In this document: in pieces, positions 1 to 8,872 of the stretch
Position numbering within the stretch: position 1 is the stretch's first letter
Layout: each line of letters opens with the position of its first letter
From: Novosphingobium sp. G106
GTDB lineage: Bacteria > Pseudomonadota > Alphaproteobacteria > Sphingomonadales > Sphingomonadaceae
Length of the DNA stretch: 64,000 bases
Assembly: GCF_019075875.1 (NCBI RefSeq)
Contig: NZ_JAHOOZ010000001.1
Span: forward strand, 3,224,001-3,288,000
Direction: 5' to 3'
Notes under the pieces: generated by a model
Database searches by the model: none
The model's input: the letters and a program-made list of their open reading frames with translations, nothing else
What the model was told of the DNA's origin: nothing
Made by a program: the position numbers and the translations under genes

Positions 1-591
1 GCCGGGCGGCGAATAGAACGCCTTGTCCCCGCCGATGCGGAAATCGATGCCCGAGGCGGCGATCAGCGCCTCACCGACCGGCACGATCTCGCGTTCGGGC
101 AGCGGCGACGGCGCAGCGATGAGGCGATCGGGAAGGGCATCGCATTGGGCGACGTTGAACAGGGTGAAGCGCTTGAGGAAGGGCACGGCCTTCGCATCTC
201 CGCCCGTCTCGAGCGCGCGCGCCTTCTCGGCCTCAGGCGTGAAGCGGTCGGCATAGACGACGCAGGTACCGCTCTCGCCCTTGCGGACGCAGCCGCCCGC
301 TTCGCGGGCCTGCCGGAAGGTCAGCCAGTCCTGCGAAGGATAGCCGCGCTCGATGACCGCACTCCACAGGATCAGGACATTGATCCCGGAATAGCGGCGC
401 TGGCTCAGCGCGTTGCGCGGCAGGCCAACATGGGTTGCTCCGCTCAGGCCCCACGGCTGCACCCATGGCAAGCGGCCTTCGGCAAGCTGCGCGAGGATGC
501 GGCCCGTCACCTCGTCGTAGAGGCTGGCCCGCGAAGCGCCCTCCTCGGAGCAAGGCCTGCGGCTGGAACGATGGCTTGAAGTCTGGCGCAA
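1..591 (-). CDS. ArdC-family antirestriction protein (partial, C-terminus off the left edge)
   Basis: The reverse frame is open from 591 to the window edge (197 codons). It begins with a Ser/Arg-rich stretch, then SLYDEVTGRILAQL, LPWVQPW, RYSGINVLIL, SQDWLTFRQA, VRKGESGTCVVYAD and LFNVAQCDALP. These are the usual landmarks of the ArdC N-terminal single-stranded DNA-binding domain and the start of the zincin-like metallopeptidase domain. ArdC proteins protect incoming plasmid or ICE DNA from restriction. I place the start at TTG 591 because AGGAGG lies five bases upstream; no ATG fits. The metal-binding HExxH is beyond the edge and cannot be checked. The gene suggests a conjugative or integrative element continuing to the left. 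Confidence 0.8.
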   Translation of the reverse strand, partial: MRQTSSHRSSRRPCSEEGASRASLYDEVTGRILAQLAEGRLPWVQPWGLSGATHVGLPRNALSQRRYSGINVLILWSAVIERGYPSQDWLTFRQAREAGGCVRKGESGTCVVYADRFTPEAEKARALETGGDAKAVPFLKRFTLFNVAQCDALPDRLIAAPSPLPEREIVPVGEALIAASGIDFRIGGDKAFYSPPG

Positions 592-720
592 GGTGTCCTC
601 CTGACGCCGCCCCAATGCCCATCGGCCTCCCCCGGAAAGCGGAGGGTGGGCGGCGACTGCGACCGCCGGCCGCGCCCAGGAAGGCGGCCCGCATCCGAAG
701 GATCGAAACGTGAGTGAAGG

Positions 721-970
721 AGCCGGCGAATAGCCGGCTTGCGGGACGCCGGGGCGCGGCCAGAAGGGAGCGCCGCGCACCCGCCGCGCGCCGGCGCCCG
801 GCCCCAACAACGCCGCCGGCGGCGCAGCCGGCGGCGTCCGTCTGCCGGAGCCTTGGGCTCCGGCCAGCGCCATGGGATCGTGACCGCAGGCCGGAACGCG
901 TGAGCGGTCCGGCGTAGCTTGGCGAGCATGCGAGCCTAGCGCAGTAGAGCCCGATCGCGCCAAGGGCGCG
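721..970. repeat. Cluster of four perfect stem-loops in a gene-free stretch
   Basis: The gap 592-1282 holds no convincing gene. It contains four closely spaced perfect inverted repeats: 721-727/733-739 (7 bp, loop GAATA), 811-820/827-836 (10 bp, loop GGCGCA), 844-852/856-864 (9 bp, loop TTG) and 956-961/965-970 (6 bp, loop AAG). None is followed by a clear T-run, so they do not look like ordinary terminators. They lie upstream of the ardC-like gene, where transfer or replication sites of mobile elements are sometimes found. The function is unknown. Confidence 0.5.
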
Positions 971-1025
971 AGGCGCCGAGCCTCCGTCTAATCTTCAACA
1001 GCAGCGGATTCTCCGGCGGCCCTTA

Positions 1026-1053
1026 TTGCAACCGTGACTGTCACCTCTATATC
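1026..1053 (+). promoter_or_regulatory. Possible promoter with operator-like palindrome
   Basis: TTGCAA (1026-1031) is followed 16 bases later by TATATC (1048-1053). Between them lies the perfect palindrome GTGAC-T-GTCAC (1034-1044), placed where a repressor would block RNA polymerase. The next plus-strand gene is the nucleotidyltransferase-HEPN gene, about 230 bases downstream. Assignment is by eye only. Confidence 0.3.
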
Positions 1054-1282
1054 ACCCGCAGTGGCGTGCTTTCCGACCAGCGCACCAAATCACCGACATG
1101 GAAATTGCTCCCGGGCACGCCGTGGAAGCGAAAAACTCGACTCCAGATTCGACCCAATACCGGCAAAAGCCGGGCACGCCCCGATTGATTTTTTGCGCGG
1201 GGCCGACGAGAATAAAGCATGAACTCCGCCGTCCCCGCCATCAGGCCTTCAACGGGCACGAACTGCACCGGAGCCGCCTGGC

Positions 1283-2191
1283 GTGCATGACGATCTGTCG
1301 CATCTGCCGGAAAAGCAGCGGAGCGAGCTCGACCGCGCCGTGCGTATCCTCATGGAGGAATTCGAGAAAGCGACCGTTCTTGGCAACCAGGGTTGGAAGC
1401 GCGGCGGCAAGATCTACAAGATCATCCTGTTCGGCTCCTATGCACGGCATGACTGGGTCGACGACCCCAAGAGCGGCTACCAGTCGGATTTCGACCTGCT
1501 GGTCGTGGTAAGCCACGAGAAGCTGACCGACATCGCCGAGTACTGGTACGTCGCCGAGGACCGCATCCTCAGAGACGAGACCATCGACCGCCAGGTCAAT
1601 ATCATCGTCCACGACCTCGACGAAGTGAACAAGGCTCTCAAGCGCGGCGAATACTTCTGGGCCGACATCGTCCGCGATGGGATCGTACTGTACGAGTTGC
1701 CGAACCATCCATTGGTGACGCCCGTCCCCTTGTCCAAATATGACGCGGTGCAGATGGCCGAGCGGTATTTCGAAAAGTATCAGGCCTCATCAGCGGACTG
1801 GCTCGAATGGTCCCTTGATGCAATCAGAAAGGGCGAGGTCAGCACGTGGCCGAACAAGGCCGCCTTCAGCCTTCATCAAGCGACAGAAACGATCTATGCC
1901 TGCTACCTACTCACAACGACGTTCTATTTTCCGAAGTCTCACAACCTAAAATTTTTAAGATCACTTTCCGAGGGGAAGGATCATCAACTAGCAGAGGCTT
2001 GGCCTCAAGGGTCGAAGATCGACCGACGCAGATTTGAATCGCTTAAGAGAGCGTATGTTGAGGCTAGGTACTCACCTAACTACAAGATCAGCATCGAGGA
2101 TCTGGACGCACTTTTCGCGTCCGTGAAGCGGCTCAGCGACATCGTCGCCGAGCTTTGCCGGAAAAGGATCAAGGAGCTTTCGCGCGCTTAG
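1283..2191 (+). CDS. Fused nucleotidyltransferase-HEPN domain protein
   Basis: A 302-residue protein. Residues about 40-130 form a minimal nucleotidyltransferase domain of the MNT type, with GSYAR at 51-55 and the metal-binding D-F-D at 69-71. Residues about 155-300 form an all-helical HEPN domain. Split versions of this pair are the MntA/HepT toxin-antitoxin systems, in which the nucleotidyltransferase AMPylates the HEPN RNase; here both are on one chain. The usual HEPN R-x4-6-H motif is not intact: the matching place reads RYSPNY (262-267), with no His. The start is GTG, nine bases after GGAG. The 3' half (about 1900-2100) is visibly lower in GC, a sign of transfer. A role in defence or element stability is inference. 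Confidence 0.75.
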   Translation: MHDDLSHLPEKQRSELDRAVRILMEEFEKATVLGNQGWKRGGKIYKIILFGSYARHDWVDDPKSGYQSDFDLLVVVSHEKLTDIAEYWYVAEDRILRDETIDRQVNIIVHDLDEVNKALKRGEYFWADIVRDGIVLYELPNHPLVTPVPLSKYDAVQMAERYFEKYQASSADWLEWSLDAIRKGEVSTWPNKAAFSLHQATETIYACYLLTTTFYFPKSHNLKFLRSLSEGKDHQLAEAWPQGSKIDRRRFESLKRAYVEARYSPNYKISIEDLDALFASVKRLSDIVAELCRKRIKELSRA

Positions 2192-2290
2192 CGCGACCGA
2201 TTTGTTGACATTAAAGACTGTCCGGACTTGGGCCTGAGATGACGGTAAGCCGCCCTTCGCTCATCTGGATGAACAATTGGCGGCTGCTCT

Positions 2291-2767
2291 TCAATTCCCG
2301 TAATAGGGTTCGCATGCGACGCCGTCGTTATCGCCATCCATTTCCGGCCTGTAACCCGGCTCGTTCGCATAGATTGGAGCGGTTCCAGCTGACCTTGCCG
2401 CATTACAGCCGGGCCAATAATCGCCCGATTGAGGCGATCGCGCACGTACAATACCAGCTGTAACCGCAATCCCTCGCAGCCGGGCTGGTCCATCGTTTTT
2501 CAAAGCTATCCAAGCACCGCCAATAACCGCGCCCGCGAACACCCCGACTAAGACAGTTTTACCCACTCCCCACTCGCGTTCCGCAGGCGTGTAGCGGTAT
2601 TTTGTCGGAGATGTGGCGTAATCAAGGGGCTCCGTATCCAAGTTAGATTTCGGCCGGTGCGCACGCTGTTGATTGCCACCGAGAAGTGACCCGGGAGAGG
2701 GCGTAATTTCCACTGAGATTTGACCCATGTTCTGATCGTTCCCCTGGCTGGCAGTCGGGGGGATCAT
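2291..2767 (-). CDS. Excalibur calcium-binding domain protein, 5' end replaced by IS21 DNA
   Basis: The C-terminal 50 residues hold a clear Excalibur domain: CNAARSAGTAPIY followed by the calcium loop DGDNDGVACEPY. In the middle is one hydrophobic segment (VGVFAGAVIGGAWIAL), so the protein is probably anchored with the domain outside the membrane. The first 34 or so codons of the frame lie inside the IS21 element, whose left end is at 2667. The native N-terminus has therefore been lost and any surviving product would be chimeric. Starts within the IS are GTG/ATG codons without a good ribosome-binding site (for example ATG 2728). Expression is uncertain. Confidence 0.6.
   Translation of the reverse strand: MIPPTASQGNDQNMGQISVEITPSPGSLLGGNQQRAHRPKSNLDTEPLDYATSPTKYRYTPAEREWGVGKTVLVGVFAGAVIGGAWIALKNDGPARLRGIAVTAGIVRARSPQSGDYWPGCNAARSAGTAPIYANEPGYRPEMDGDNDGVACEPYYGN
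2667..2694 (+). repeat. IS21 left terminal inverted repeat
   Basis: 28 bp, one mismatch to the right copy. It runs from TGTTGATT to GTGACCCGG and marks the left edge of the element. Confidence 0.92.
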
Positions 2768-2779
2768 GGAGTGATCGAC

Positions 2780-4306
2780 ATGGCGTTATTGAGTGTGATC
2801 CGCCGCTGGCATTTCCGTGAAGGGATGCCGATCCGGGAGATAGAGCGGCGCACGGGATTGTCGCGCAACACGATCCGCAAGTACCTGCGGGCCGGCACTG
2901 TGGAGCCGCAGTTCAAGGTCCCGGAACGGCCGAGCAAGCTGGACCCGTTTGCCGAGAAGCTGTCAGGATGGCTGCGGATCGAGGCCGGCCGGTCACGCAA
3001 GCAGCGGCGCACGGTCAAGCAGATGCACGCCGATCTGGTAACGCTCGGCTATGACGGTTCCTACAACCGCGTCGCTGCCTTCGCCCGGGAGTGGAAGGTC
3101 GACCGTCAGCGCGATGCCCAGACCAGTGGCCGGGGCACTTTCGTGCCGCTCGTGTTCATGCCGGGAGAGGCCTTCCAGTTCGACTGGAGCGAGGACTGGG
3201 CGATCATCGCCGGAGAGCGGACCAAGCTGCAAGTCGCGCACAGCAAGCTGTCGCACAGCCGGGCCTTCATCGTCAGAGCCTACCTGCTCCAGACCCACGA
3301 GATGCTGTTCGACGCCCTGACCCAGGCGTTCCGGGTTCTGGGCGGTGTGCCTCGGCGCGGGATCTTCGACAATATGAAGACCGCGGTCGATCGGATCGGC
3401 GCGGGCAAGGTGCGCCAGGTCAATGCCCGATTCTCGGCGATGGCCAGCCATTATCTGTTCGAGCCAGAGTTCTGTAACCCCGCCGCCGGATGGGAGAAGG
3501 GGCAGGTCGAGAAGAACGTTCAGGATGCCCGGCGCAGGCTTTGGCAGCCGCTGCCGTGCTTCCCTGATCTGGTGGCCCTCAACGCCTGGCTCGAGCAGCG
3601 CTGTATCGAGCAGTGGGCTCAGATCCAGCATGGGGCCATGCCCGGCACGATCGCCGATACCTGGGCCGACGAGGTGGCCAGCCTGATGCCGCTGGGCCGG
3701 ATCTTCGACGGCTTCGTCGAGCATGCCAAGCGGGTCTCGCCGACCTGCCTCGTGCACTTCGAGCGCAATCGGTACAGCGTACCGGCCTCCTTCGCCAACC
3801 GCCCGGTCAGCCTGCGCGTCTACCCGGACCGGATCGTCGTGGCGGCCGAGGGGCGGATCCTGTGTGAACATGAGCGGATCATCGAGAGGTCCCATCACCT
3901 GCCGGGACGTACGGTCTACGACTGGCGGCACTATCTGGCGGTGATCCAGCGCAAGCCAGGAGCCCTGCGCAATGGCGCCCCGTTCCTGGAGATGCCCGAT
4001 GCCTTCCGGCAGTTGCAGAGCCATCTGCTCAAGCGGCGCGGTGGTGACCGGGAGATGGTCGAGATCCTCGCCCTTGTCCTCCAGCATGACGAACAAGCCG
4101 TCCTCTGCGCGGTTGAGCTCGCGCTCGAAGCCGGCGTGCCGACCAAGACCCATATCCTCAATATCCTGCACCGGTTGACCGACGGCAAGGCAGGCACACC
4201 ACCGAAGATCGACGCCCCGCAGGCGCTGACCCTGCGGCGTGAGCCCAAGGCCAACGTCGAGCGCTACGATGCGCTGCGCAGCAGGGAGGCTGTCCGTGCG
4301 TCATGA
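2780..4306 (+). CDS. istA: IS21 transposase IstA
   Basis: A 508-residue transposase that cuts and joins the element's ends. A helix-turn-helix lies at about residues 14-40 ([18 protein letters not shown]). The integrase-like catalytic core follows, with the probable acidic residues D135 (FQFDWSEDW), D197 (IFDNMK) and E244 (KGQVEKN). I chose ATG 2780 because GGAG stands eight bases before it; the frame is open back to a TTG at 2720 inside the terminal repeat zone, which is a less likely start. The end overlaps istB by 11 bases, which suggests coupled translation of the two. Confidence 0.93.
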   Translation: MALLSVIRRWHFREGMPIREIERRTGLSRNTIRKYLRAGTVEPQFKVPERPSKLDPFAEKLSGWLRIEAGRSRKQRRTVKQMHADLVTLGYDGSYNRVAAFAREWKVDRQRDAQTSGRGTFVPLVFMPGEAFQFDWSEDWAIIAGERTKLQVAHSKLSHSRAFIVRAYLLQTHEMLFDALTQAFRVLGGVPRRGIFDNMKTAVDRIGAGKVRQVNARFSAMASHYLFEPEFCNPAAGWEKGQVEKNVQDARRRLWQPLPCFPDLVALNAWLEQRCIEQWAQIQHGAMPGTIADTWADEVASLMPLGRIFDGFVEHAKRVSPTCLVHFERNRYSVPASFANRPVSLRVYPDRIVVAAEGRILCEHERIIERSHHLPGRTVYDWRHYLAVIQRKPGALRNGAPFLEMPDAFRQLQSHLLKRRGGDREMVEILALVLQHDEQAVLCAVELALEAGVPTKTHILNILHRLTDGKAGTPPKIDAPQALTLRREPKANVERYDALRSREAVRAS

Positions 4307-5078
4307 TCCCGCCAGCGCCGCCGTCGTGGTCATGCTGCGCGGCCTCAAGATGTACGGCATGGCACAGGCCGTGACCGACCTGATCGAACAGGGCGCACCG
4401 GCCTTCGATGGCGCCGTGCCGATCCTGTCCCAGTTGCTCAAGGCCGAGGTCGCCGAGCGCGAGGTGCGTTCGATCACTTACCAGACCAAGGCGGCTCGCT
4501 TCCCAGCCTACAAGGACCTTACCGGCTTCGACTTTGCCTCCAGCGAGGTCAACGAGGCGATGGTCCGCCAGCTCCACCGCGGCGACTTCATCGACGGGGC
4601 CAACAACGTGGTGCTGATCGGCGGGCCCGGCACGGGCAAGACCCACATCGCCACGGCCCTCGGCATTCAGGCCGTCGAGCATCATCGCAAGAAGGTGCGC
4701 TTCTTCGCCACAGTAGATCTGGTCAATGCGCTCGAGCAGGAGAAGGTTCTGAACCGGGCCGGGCAGCTAGCCGACCGTCTGCTCCGCCTCGACCTCGTGA
4801 TCCTCGACGAGCTGGGCTACCTGCCGTTCAGCCCATCAGGCGGTGCCCTGCTGTTCCACCTGCTCAGCAAGCTCTACGAGCGCACCAGCGTCATCATCAC
4901 CACCAACCTGAGCTTCTCCGAGTGGGCTGGCGTGTTCGGCGATGCCAAGATGACCACTGCGCTGCTCGACCGCCTTACCCACCACTGCCACATCCTGGAG
5001 ACCGGAAACGACAGCTTCCGCTTCAGGGCCAGCAGTGCCGCTGCACCCAAAACACGAAAGGCAAAATCACCCGCTTGA
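4296..5078 (+). CDS. istB: IS21 helper ATPase IstB
   Basis: A 260-residue AAA+ ATPase that works with IstA in target selection and strand transfer. It has a Walker A motif GGPGTGKTH (about 109-117) and a Walker B region [14 protein letters not shown] (about 159-172). GTG 4296 is the likely start, preceded by GGGAGG at a good distance and lying within the last codons of istA. The length is normal for IstB and there are no disruptions. Confidence 0.93.
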   Translation: MRHDPASAAVVVMLRGLKMYGMAQAVTDLIEQGAPAFDGAVPILSQLLKAEVAEREVRSITYQTKAARFPAYKDLTGFDFASSEVNEAMVRQLHRGDFIDGANNVVLIGGPGTGKTHIATALGIQAVEHHRKKVRFFATVDLVNALEQEKVLNRAGQLADRLLRLDLVILDELGYLPFSPSGGALLFHLLSKLYERTSVIITTNLSFSEWAGVFGDAKMTTALLDRLTHHCHILETGNDSFRFRASSAAAPKTRKAKSPA

Positions 5079-5134
5079 CCCCACCCCCGCACCGGGGGAC
5101 ACATATCCACCCGGGTCAATTCTCGATGGAAATC

Positions 5135-5162
5135 CCGGGTCACTTCTCAGTGGCAATCAACA
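5135..5162 (-). repeat. IS21 right terminal inverted repeat
   Basis: 28 bp, reverse complement of the left repeat with one mismatch. An inner copy of the second repeat type lies just inside, at 5113-5133. Confidence 0.92.
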
Positions 5163-5216
5163 GCCCGGATGCAGAGACGCGAACAACCTGCTTGTAGAAT
5201 AACACCTGTTAGCCTA

Positions 5217-5228
5217 TGCATTAATGCA
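5217..5228. promoter_or_regulatory. Perfect palindrome TGCATTAATGCA before the receptor gene
   Basis: A 12-bp perfect palindrome lies 122 bases before the TonB-receptor start, followed by further TTGCA motifs up to about 5250. It looks like a repressor operator. Related ATGCAT-type inverted repeats occur at 18102-18123 and 24238-24247. No -35/-10 pair can be chosen with confidence here. Confidence 0.35.
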
Positions 5229-5350
5229 ATTGCAGCGTTGCATAAGCAATTCGGGCGATTCGCTCGCCAGAAACGGGACATTCGAGGAAGGCTCGGGGCC
5301 CGCTGCAAAGGGAAATGGGCCGCGACGCCCACGGGAGGGGAGCAAGAATT

Positions 5351-7816
5351 ATGTCGACAAAGATCCTACACGCCCTGTTTGCGACGACCGCGATGACGGT
5401 CGCTGCGCCGACGCTCGCGGCCGCACAGGATACTTCAGCCAGCGGCGGCGCCACCGACAGTGGAGAGATCATCGTCACCGCGCGGCGTGAGACGGAAAGC
5501 CTTCAGGACGTTCCAGTTAGTGTCCAGGTGGTGACCGGCGATGCTCTTCAGAAGCAGGCAATCACCTCGGTCGAGGAAGTGTCGAAGCTCGCGCCCGGCC
5601 TCACGCTGGTCAACGCCGGATCCAATACCTCGGTGACCCTGCGCGGCGTCACCTGGCAGCCGGGTTCCGGTACCCCGGCAACGCCGATCTATTTCAACGA
5701 AGTTCCATTCGACCCCGCCCAGACCATCGTGTCGCTCTACGATGTCGGTCAGATCGAAGTGCTTCGGGGTCCCCAGGGCACGACGCGCGGCGCACCATCG
5801 ATTTCCGGCGCTGTGACGATTTCCACCCGCAAGCCCGACCTCGAACAGTTCGGCGGCTACGTCCAGGGCCAATACGGCACGGCCGATCACTGGGATGTGC
5901 AGGGCGCGGTCAACGTGCCCATAATCAAGGATATGCTGGCAATCCGGCTGGCTGGAAACGTCGAGGATAGCGACGGAACGCGTATCTACAGCGTCAACAG
6001 CAAGATTCAGCCCAAGTACCGCGATCGCAGTTATCGAGCCACGGTCCTATTCAAACCAACGGAAACCCTGTCGCTCGAGGCGATGTACCAGCGGCGAAGG
6101 ACGCTAAAGCAGTATTATACTCAGGTCGCGGGGACCGGCAGCCCGGGCCTCGCGGCATTGGGCATTCCGGCCAATTTCAACGGCCCCGCGCTCACCACTG
6201 CGGATCGCGCGTCGGTCTCGGACCAGCCCGGCTATGACGATCAGCATATCGATTTGCTCACCGTCAATGCCAGCTGGGAAGTGTTCGGCCATACGCTCAG
6301 CTACAACTACGGCCGGCAGTTCAACCGCAGCCCCGCCGTGCTCAATACGAACGATCCGCTGAACATTCTTCCCGGGTTCGAGCCATTCACCTCGCCGAGC
6401 AATATCGGTCTGCCCAAGTTCACGACCCATGAAATCCGCCTTTCCTCGCTGCCCGACGAGAACCGCCCGTTCGAATACGATATCGGCTGGTTCTCCAAGC
6501 ATTCGGGCGGCGCCGGGATCAACTTCTTCGCTCCGGTCTATCTGCCTGGCGCATTCGGCGCGCCGTTCCAGAGCCGTCCGGGACAGGTAACGACACCCAA
6601 TTCGCGCTACGTCCTCAACAGTTCGACCAACATCAAGATCGGTCAGGTCTTCGATTCCTTCTATGGTAACGTTCGGGCCCACCTTGGCGAACACACCGAA
6701 CTGACCGCCGGCCTGGCGATAGTGCGCGATCGTGTCCCCGTGCGCCTCGACATCACGACGACGGCGGCTCAGGTTGCATTCGCGCGTTTCCTTCCGGCGG
6801 CAGCAGGCGGTTGCCCTTCTCCGTTGCTGCCCAACAGTCCGGTCTACGGAGCTGCCTATTGCGAAGTAACGCAGCCGGCGAGCGTGTTCCCGTCCGAAAT
6901 CCACAACGACAAGTACACCGACGCGCTCTACAATTTCTCGCTGTCGCACAAGTTCTCCGACTCCATACTGGTCTATGCGACGACCGGCAGTTCCTTCCGC
7001 ACAGGCCTGCCGGCAATCAACAACACCGGTCTGCCGGCCAATCTGCTGGTGCCCAAGCCCGAAACGGCCAAGTCCTACGAGCTCGGGGTGAAAACCACCT
7101 TCGGACGGGGGCTGCGGATCAATGCTGCGGTGTTCCAGCTCGACTATAAGAACCAGCTGACAACCTTCGAAGGCGTGAGCTATTTCAACGCGGTGACGTC
7201 GCGCGTCGCCCAGACCAGCCTCGCCTTCTACCGAAACATCGATGCCCGCGTTCGCGGCTTCGAGCTGGAAGTGGCCGCCAAACCGATCGAGAACCTCTCG
7301 CTCAGCGCCAATGTCAGTTATTCGCAGATCAAGTCAAAGGGCGGCCTGGTCCCCTGCAACGATCCCACGAAGCCGATCACCGCGGCCAACCCGATCAACT
7401 TCTGCGCATCGCCGAAGGGTCAGGTGCTCAATACGCAAGCGCCGTTCCAGGCAACCGTCAACGGCGGCTATGAGATTCCGTTCACGGACACTTTCGGCGG
7501 CTATGTCCGGTTTAACGTGAACTATCAGGGCAAGAATCCCAATTTCGGGAACTTCCGCAAGACCGATGGCACGTTCACCAAGACTGACGCCTATGCGGTC
7601 GTCGATCTTTTTGCTGGCATCACCGGAAACGAGGGTGCCTGGGATCTCGGCTTCTACGCCAAGAACGTGTTCGACAAGCAGGTTGAGCTCGCCCGGGTGC
7701 TGACGACAAACTCCATCTATCCGCTTTTCGCCGCTCCCGCCGGCTACGACGTGGTACGCTCGTCGCGCCCGAGAGAGATCGGCGTCACGCTGCGCTACGC
7801 GTTCGGTTCGCGCTGA
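5351..7816 (+). CDS. TonB-dependent outer-membrane receptor
   Basis: An 821-residue outer-membrane transporter. A signal peptide (about 1-25, ending LAAAQ) is followed by a TonB-box region (GEIIVTARR), a plug domain (about 40-160, VPVSVQVVTGDAL and EVLRGPQGTTRG) and a 22-strand barrel ending in a C-terminal aromatic-rich strand (LRYAFGSR). I chose ATG 5351 because AGGGGAG precedes it and the signal peptide begins there; an in-frame ATG 36 bases earlier lacks both. It is the first gene of a run reaching the GMC oxidoreductase at 14127. Receptors of this iron-complex-like class in sphingomonads also import sugars and aromatic or terpenoid compounds, so the substrate is inferred from neighbours only. 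Confidence 0.88.
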   Translation: MSTKILHALFATTAMTVAAPTLAAAQDTSASGGATDSGEIIVTARRETESLQDVPVSVQVVTGDALQKQAITSVEEVSKLAPGLTLVNAGSNTSVTLRGVTWQPGSGTPATPIYFNEVPFDPAQTIVSLYDVGQIEVLRGPQGTTRGAPSISGAVTISTRKPDLEQFGGYVQGQYGTADHWDVQGAVNVPIIKDMLAIRLAGNVEDSDGTRIYSVNSKIQPKYRDRSYRATVLFKPTETLSLEAMYQRRRTLKQYYTQVAGTGSPGLAALGIPANFNGPALTTADRASVSDQPGYDDQHIDLLTVNASWEVFGHTLSYNYGRQFNRSPAVLNTNDPLNILPGFEPFTSPSNIGLPKFTTHEIRLSSLPDENRPFEYDIGWFSKHSGGAGINFFAPVYLPGAFGAPFQSRPGQVTTPNSRYVLNSSTNIKIGQVFDSFYGNVRAHLGEHTELTAGLAIVRDRVPVRLDITTTAAQVAFARFLPAAAGGCPSPLLPNSPVYGAAYCEVTQPASVFPSEIHNDKYTDALYNFSLSHKFSDSILVYATTGSSFRTGLPAINNTGLPANLLVPKPETAKSYELGVKTTFGRGLRINAAVFQLDYKNQLTTFEGVSYFNAVTSRVAQTSLAFYRNIDARVRGFELEVAAKPIENLSLSANVSYSQIKSKGGLVPCNDPTKPITAANPINFCASPKGQVLNTQAPFQATVNGGYEIPFTDTFGGYVRFNVNYQGKNPNFGNFRKTDGTFTKTDAYAVVDLFAGITGNEGAWDLGFYAKNVFDKQVELARVLTTNSIYPLFAAPAGYDVVRSSRPREIGVTLRYAFGSR

Positions 7817-7951
7817 GGACTAGGCCCGAGGCGCGGGCAGGCCGCTGGCAGAAATCCTCCCTCTGTCAGCGGCCAATCCGCGCAATTGGAACCGGGTCCC
7901 TATCGGACCGATCGAAATGTCGTTGGAAGCTCAAGGACCGGGAAACCGTCG

Positions 7952-8872
7952 ATGCGCCGCCTAATCAAACGCGTGATGTGGACGATGCTGGGGCTAGCCG
8001 GCCTTGGGATCGCCTGGGCGGCGGTCACCATCGGTCCCATGACCTATGCGGCGTTCGTCGGCTTCAAGAACTACGAAACGGCTGCGCCGAAATTGCCAGA
8101 TAGTCTGGGCGCCAAAGCGATCCTGATTTTCTCGAAGACCAACGGCTTTCGCGATGATGACCAGATCAATGCCGCCAATGCGGCGCTTGTCGCGATCGCC
8201 CGGCGCCAAGGCTGGTCATCCTATACCACCGAGAACGCCGCGGTGTTCAATCCAGCGCAACTTGCTCGCTTCCAGGCCGTCGTATGGAACAGCGTCAGCG
8301 GCGATGTCCTGACAAACGAGCAGCGTAGCGCCTTCAAATCCTGGCTCGAGCATGGCGGCGGTTTCGTCGGCCTTCACGGCGCCGGCGGCGATCCCAGCTA
8401 CGCTTGGAAATGGTATGTCGATGACCTGATTGGCGCGCAATTCATCGGCCACACGCTTAGCCCGCATATCCAGCAGGCCAGGCTGGTAGTCGAGGACCAG
8501 CGGCATCCCGCGACGAGAGGACTAGATCCCGTCTGGACCCGCTCGGACGAATGGTACTCGTTCAGCGCCAGTCCCCGCAGCAAGGGCTATCACATCCTCG
8601 TGACCATCGATGAGGCGAGCTACAAGCCAGTCGAGGGCCTCCTGCCGTTCCTTAAGCCCAAGGATATCAGTATGGGCAAGGACCATCCGCTGGTCTGGTG
8701 GCACTGCATCGGGCGCGGCCGGGCGCTCTACTCGGCGCTGGGCCATACGGCATTGTCCTACTCTGAACCGAAGCACCGACAGCTGATAGAAGGCGCGATT
8801 TCCTGGGCCGCCGGTTTCGAGGGCATCGGTTGCAAGGCGCCGATCGAACAAGCGCGGGAGGCAGGCCAATGA
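7952..8872 (+). CDS. ThuA-like domain protein with N-terminal membrane anchor
   Basis: A 306-residue protein. One hydrophobic segment (about 10-30) is followed by a ThuA-like glutamine-amidotransferase-fold domain, with ILIFSKTNGFRDD near its start and GGFVGLHGAGGD, WKWYVDDLIGAQFIGH and HPLVWWH further on, the usual conserved stretches of the family. ThuA proteins occur with sugar 3-dehydrogenases in disaccharide use, and recent work links related proteins to 3-keto-sugar chemistry. The GMC and small-subunit genes downstream fit that setting. The start is ATG 7952, where the membrane segment begins. The end overlaps the next gene by four bases (ATGA). Confidence 0.75.
   Translation: MRRLIKRVMWTMLGLAGLGIAWAAVTIGPMTYAAFVGFKNYETAAPKLPDSLGAKAILIFSKTNGFRDDDQINAANAALVAIARRQGWSSYTTENAAVFNPAQLARFQAVVWNSVSGDVLTNEQRSAFKSWLEHGGGFVGLHGAGGDPSYAWKWYVDDLIGAQFIGHTLSPHIQQARLVVEDQRHPATRGLDPVWTRSDEWYSFSASPRSKGYHILVTIDEASYKPVEGLLPFLKPKDISMGKDHPLVWWHCIGRGRALYSALGHTALSYSEPKHRQLIEGAISWAAGFEGIGCKAPIEQAREAGQ

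Larger units (their letters stand above)
2667..5162 (+). mobile_element. IS21-family insertion sequence, complete (2,496 bp)
   Basis: Two 28-bp terminal inverted repeats (2667-2694 and 5135-5162) match at 27 of 28 positions and begin TGTTGATTGCCAC. A second inner pair, 2706-2726 and 5113-5133, matches at 18 of 21; such multiple terminal repeats are typical of IS21. Inside are istA and istB, overlapping by 11 bases. The flanks read gcacgc before and gcccgg after, so no exact target duplication is visible. Both genes are intact, so the element could be active. Confidence 0.93.

Noticed and set aside
233..694. A 153-codon minus-strand frame near the left edge
   Set aside because: It overlaps the ArdC-type frame, which has clear family sequence; this one has none.
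721..970. CRISPR array or terminators
   Set aside because: The stems differ in sequence and spacing, so they are not a CRISPR array, and there is no T-run for terminators.
1047..1268. A 73-codon minus-strand frame in the gap before the HEPN gene
   Set aside because: No ribosome-binding site, no recognisable family and unusual composition; treated as chance.
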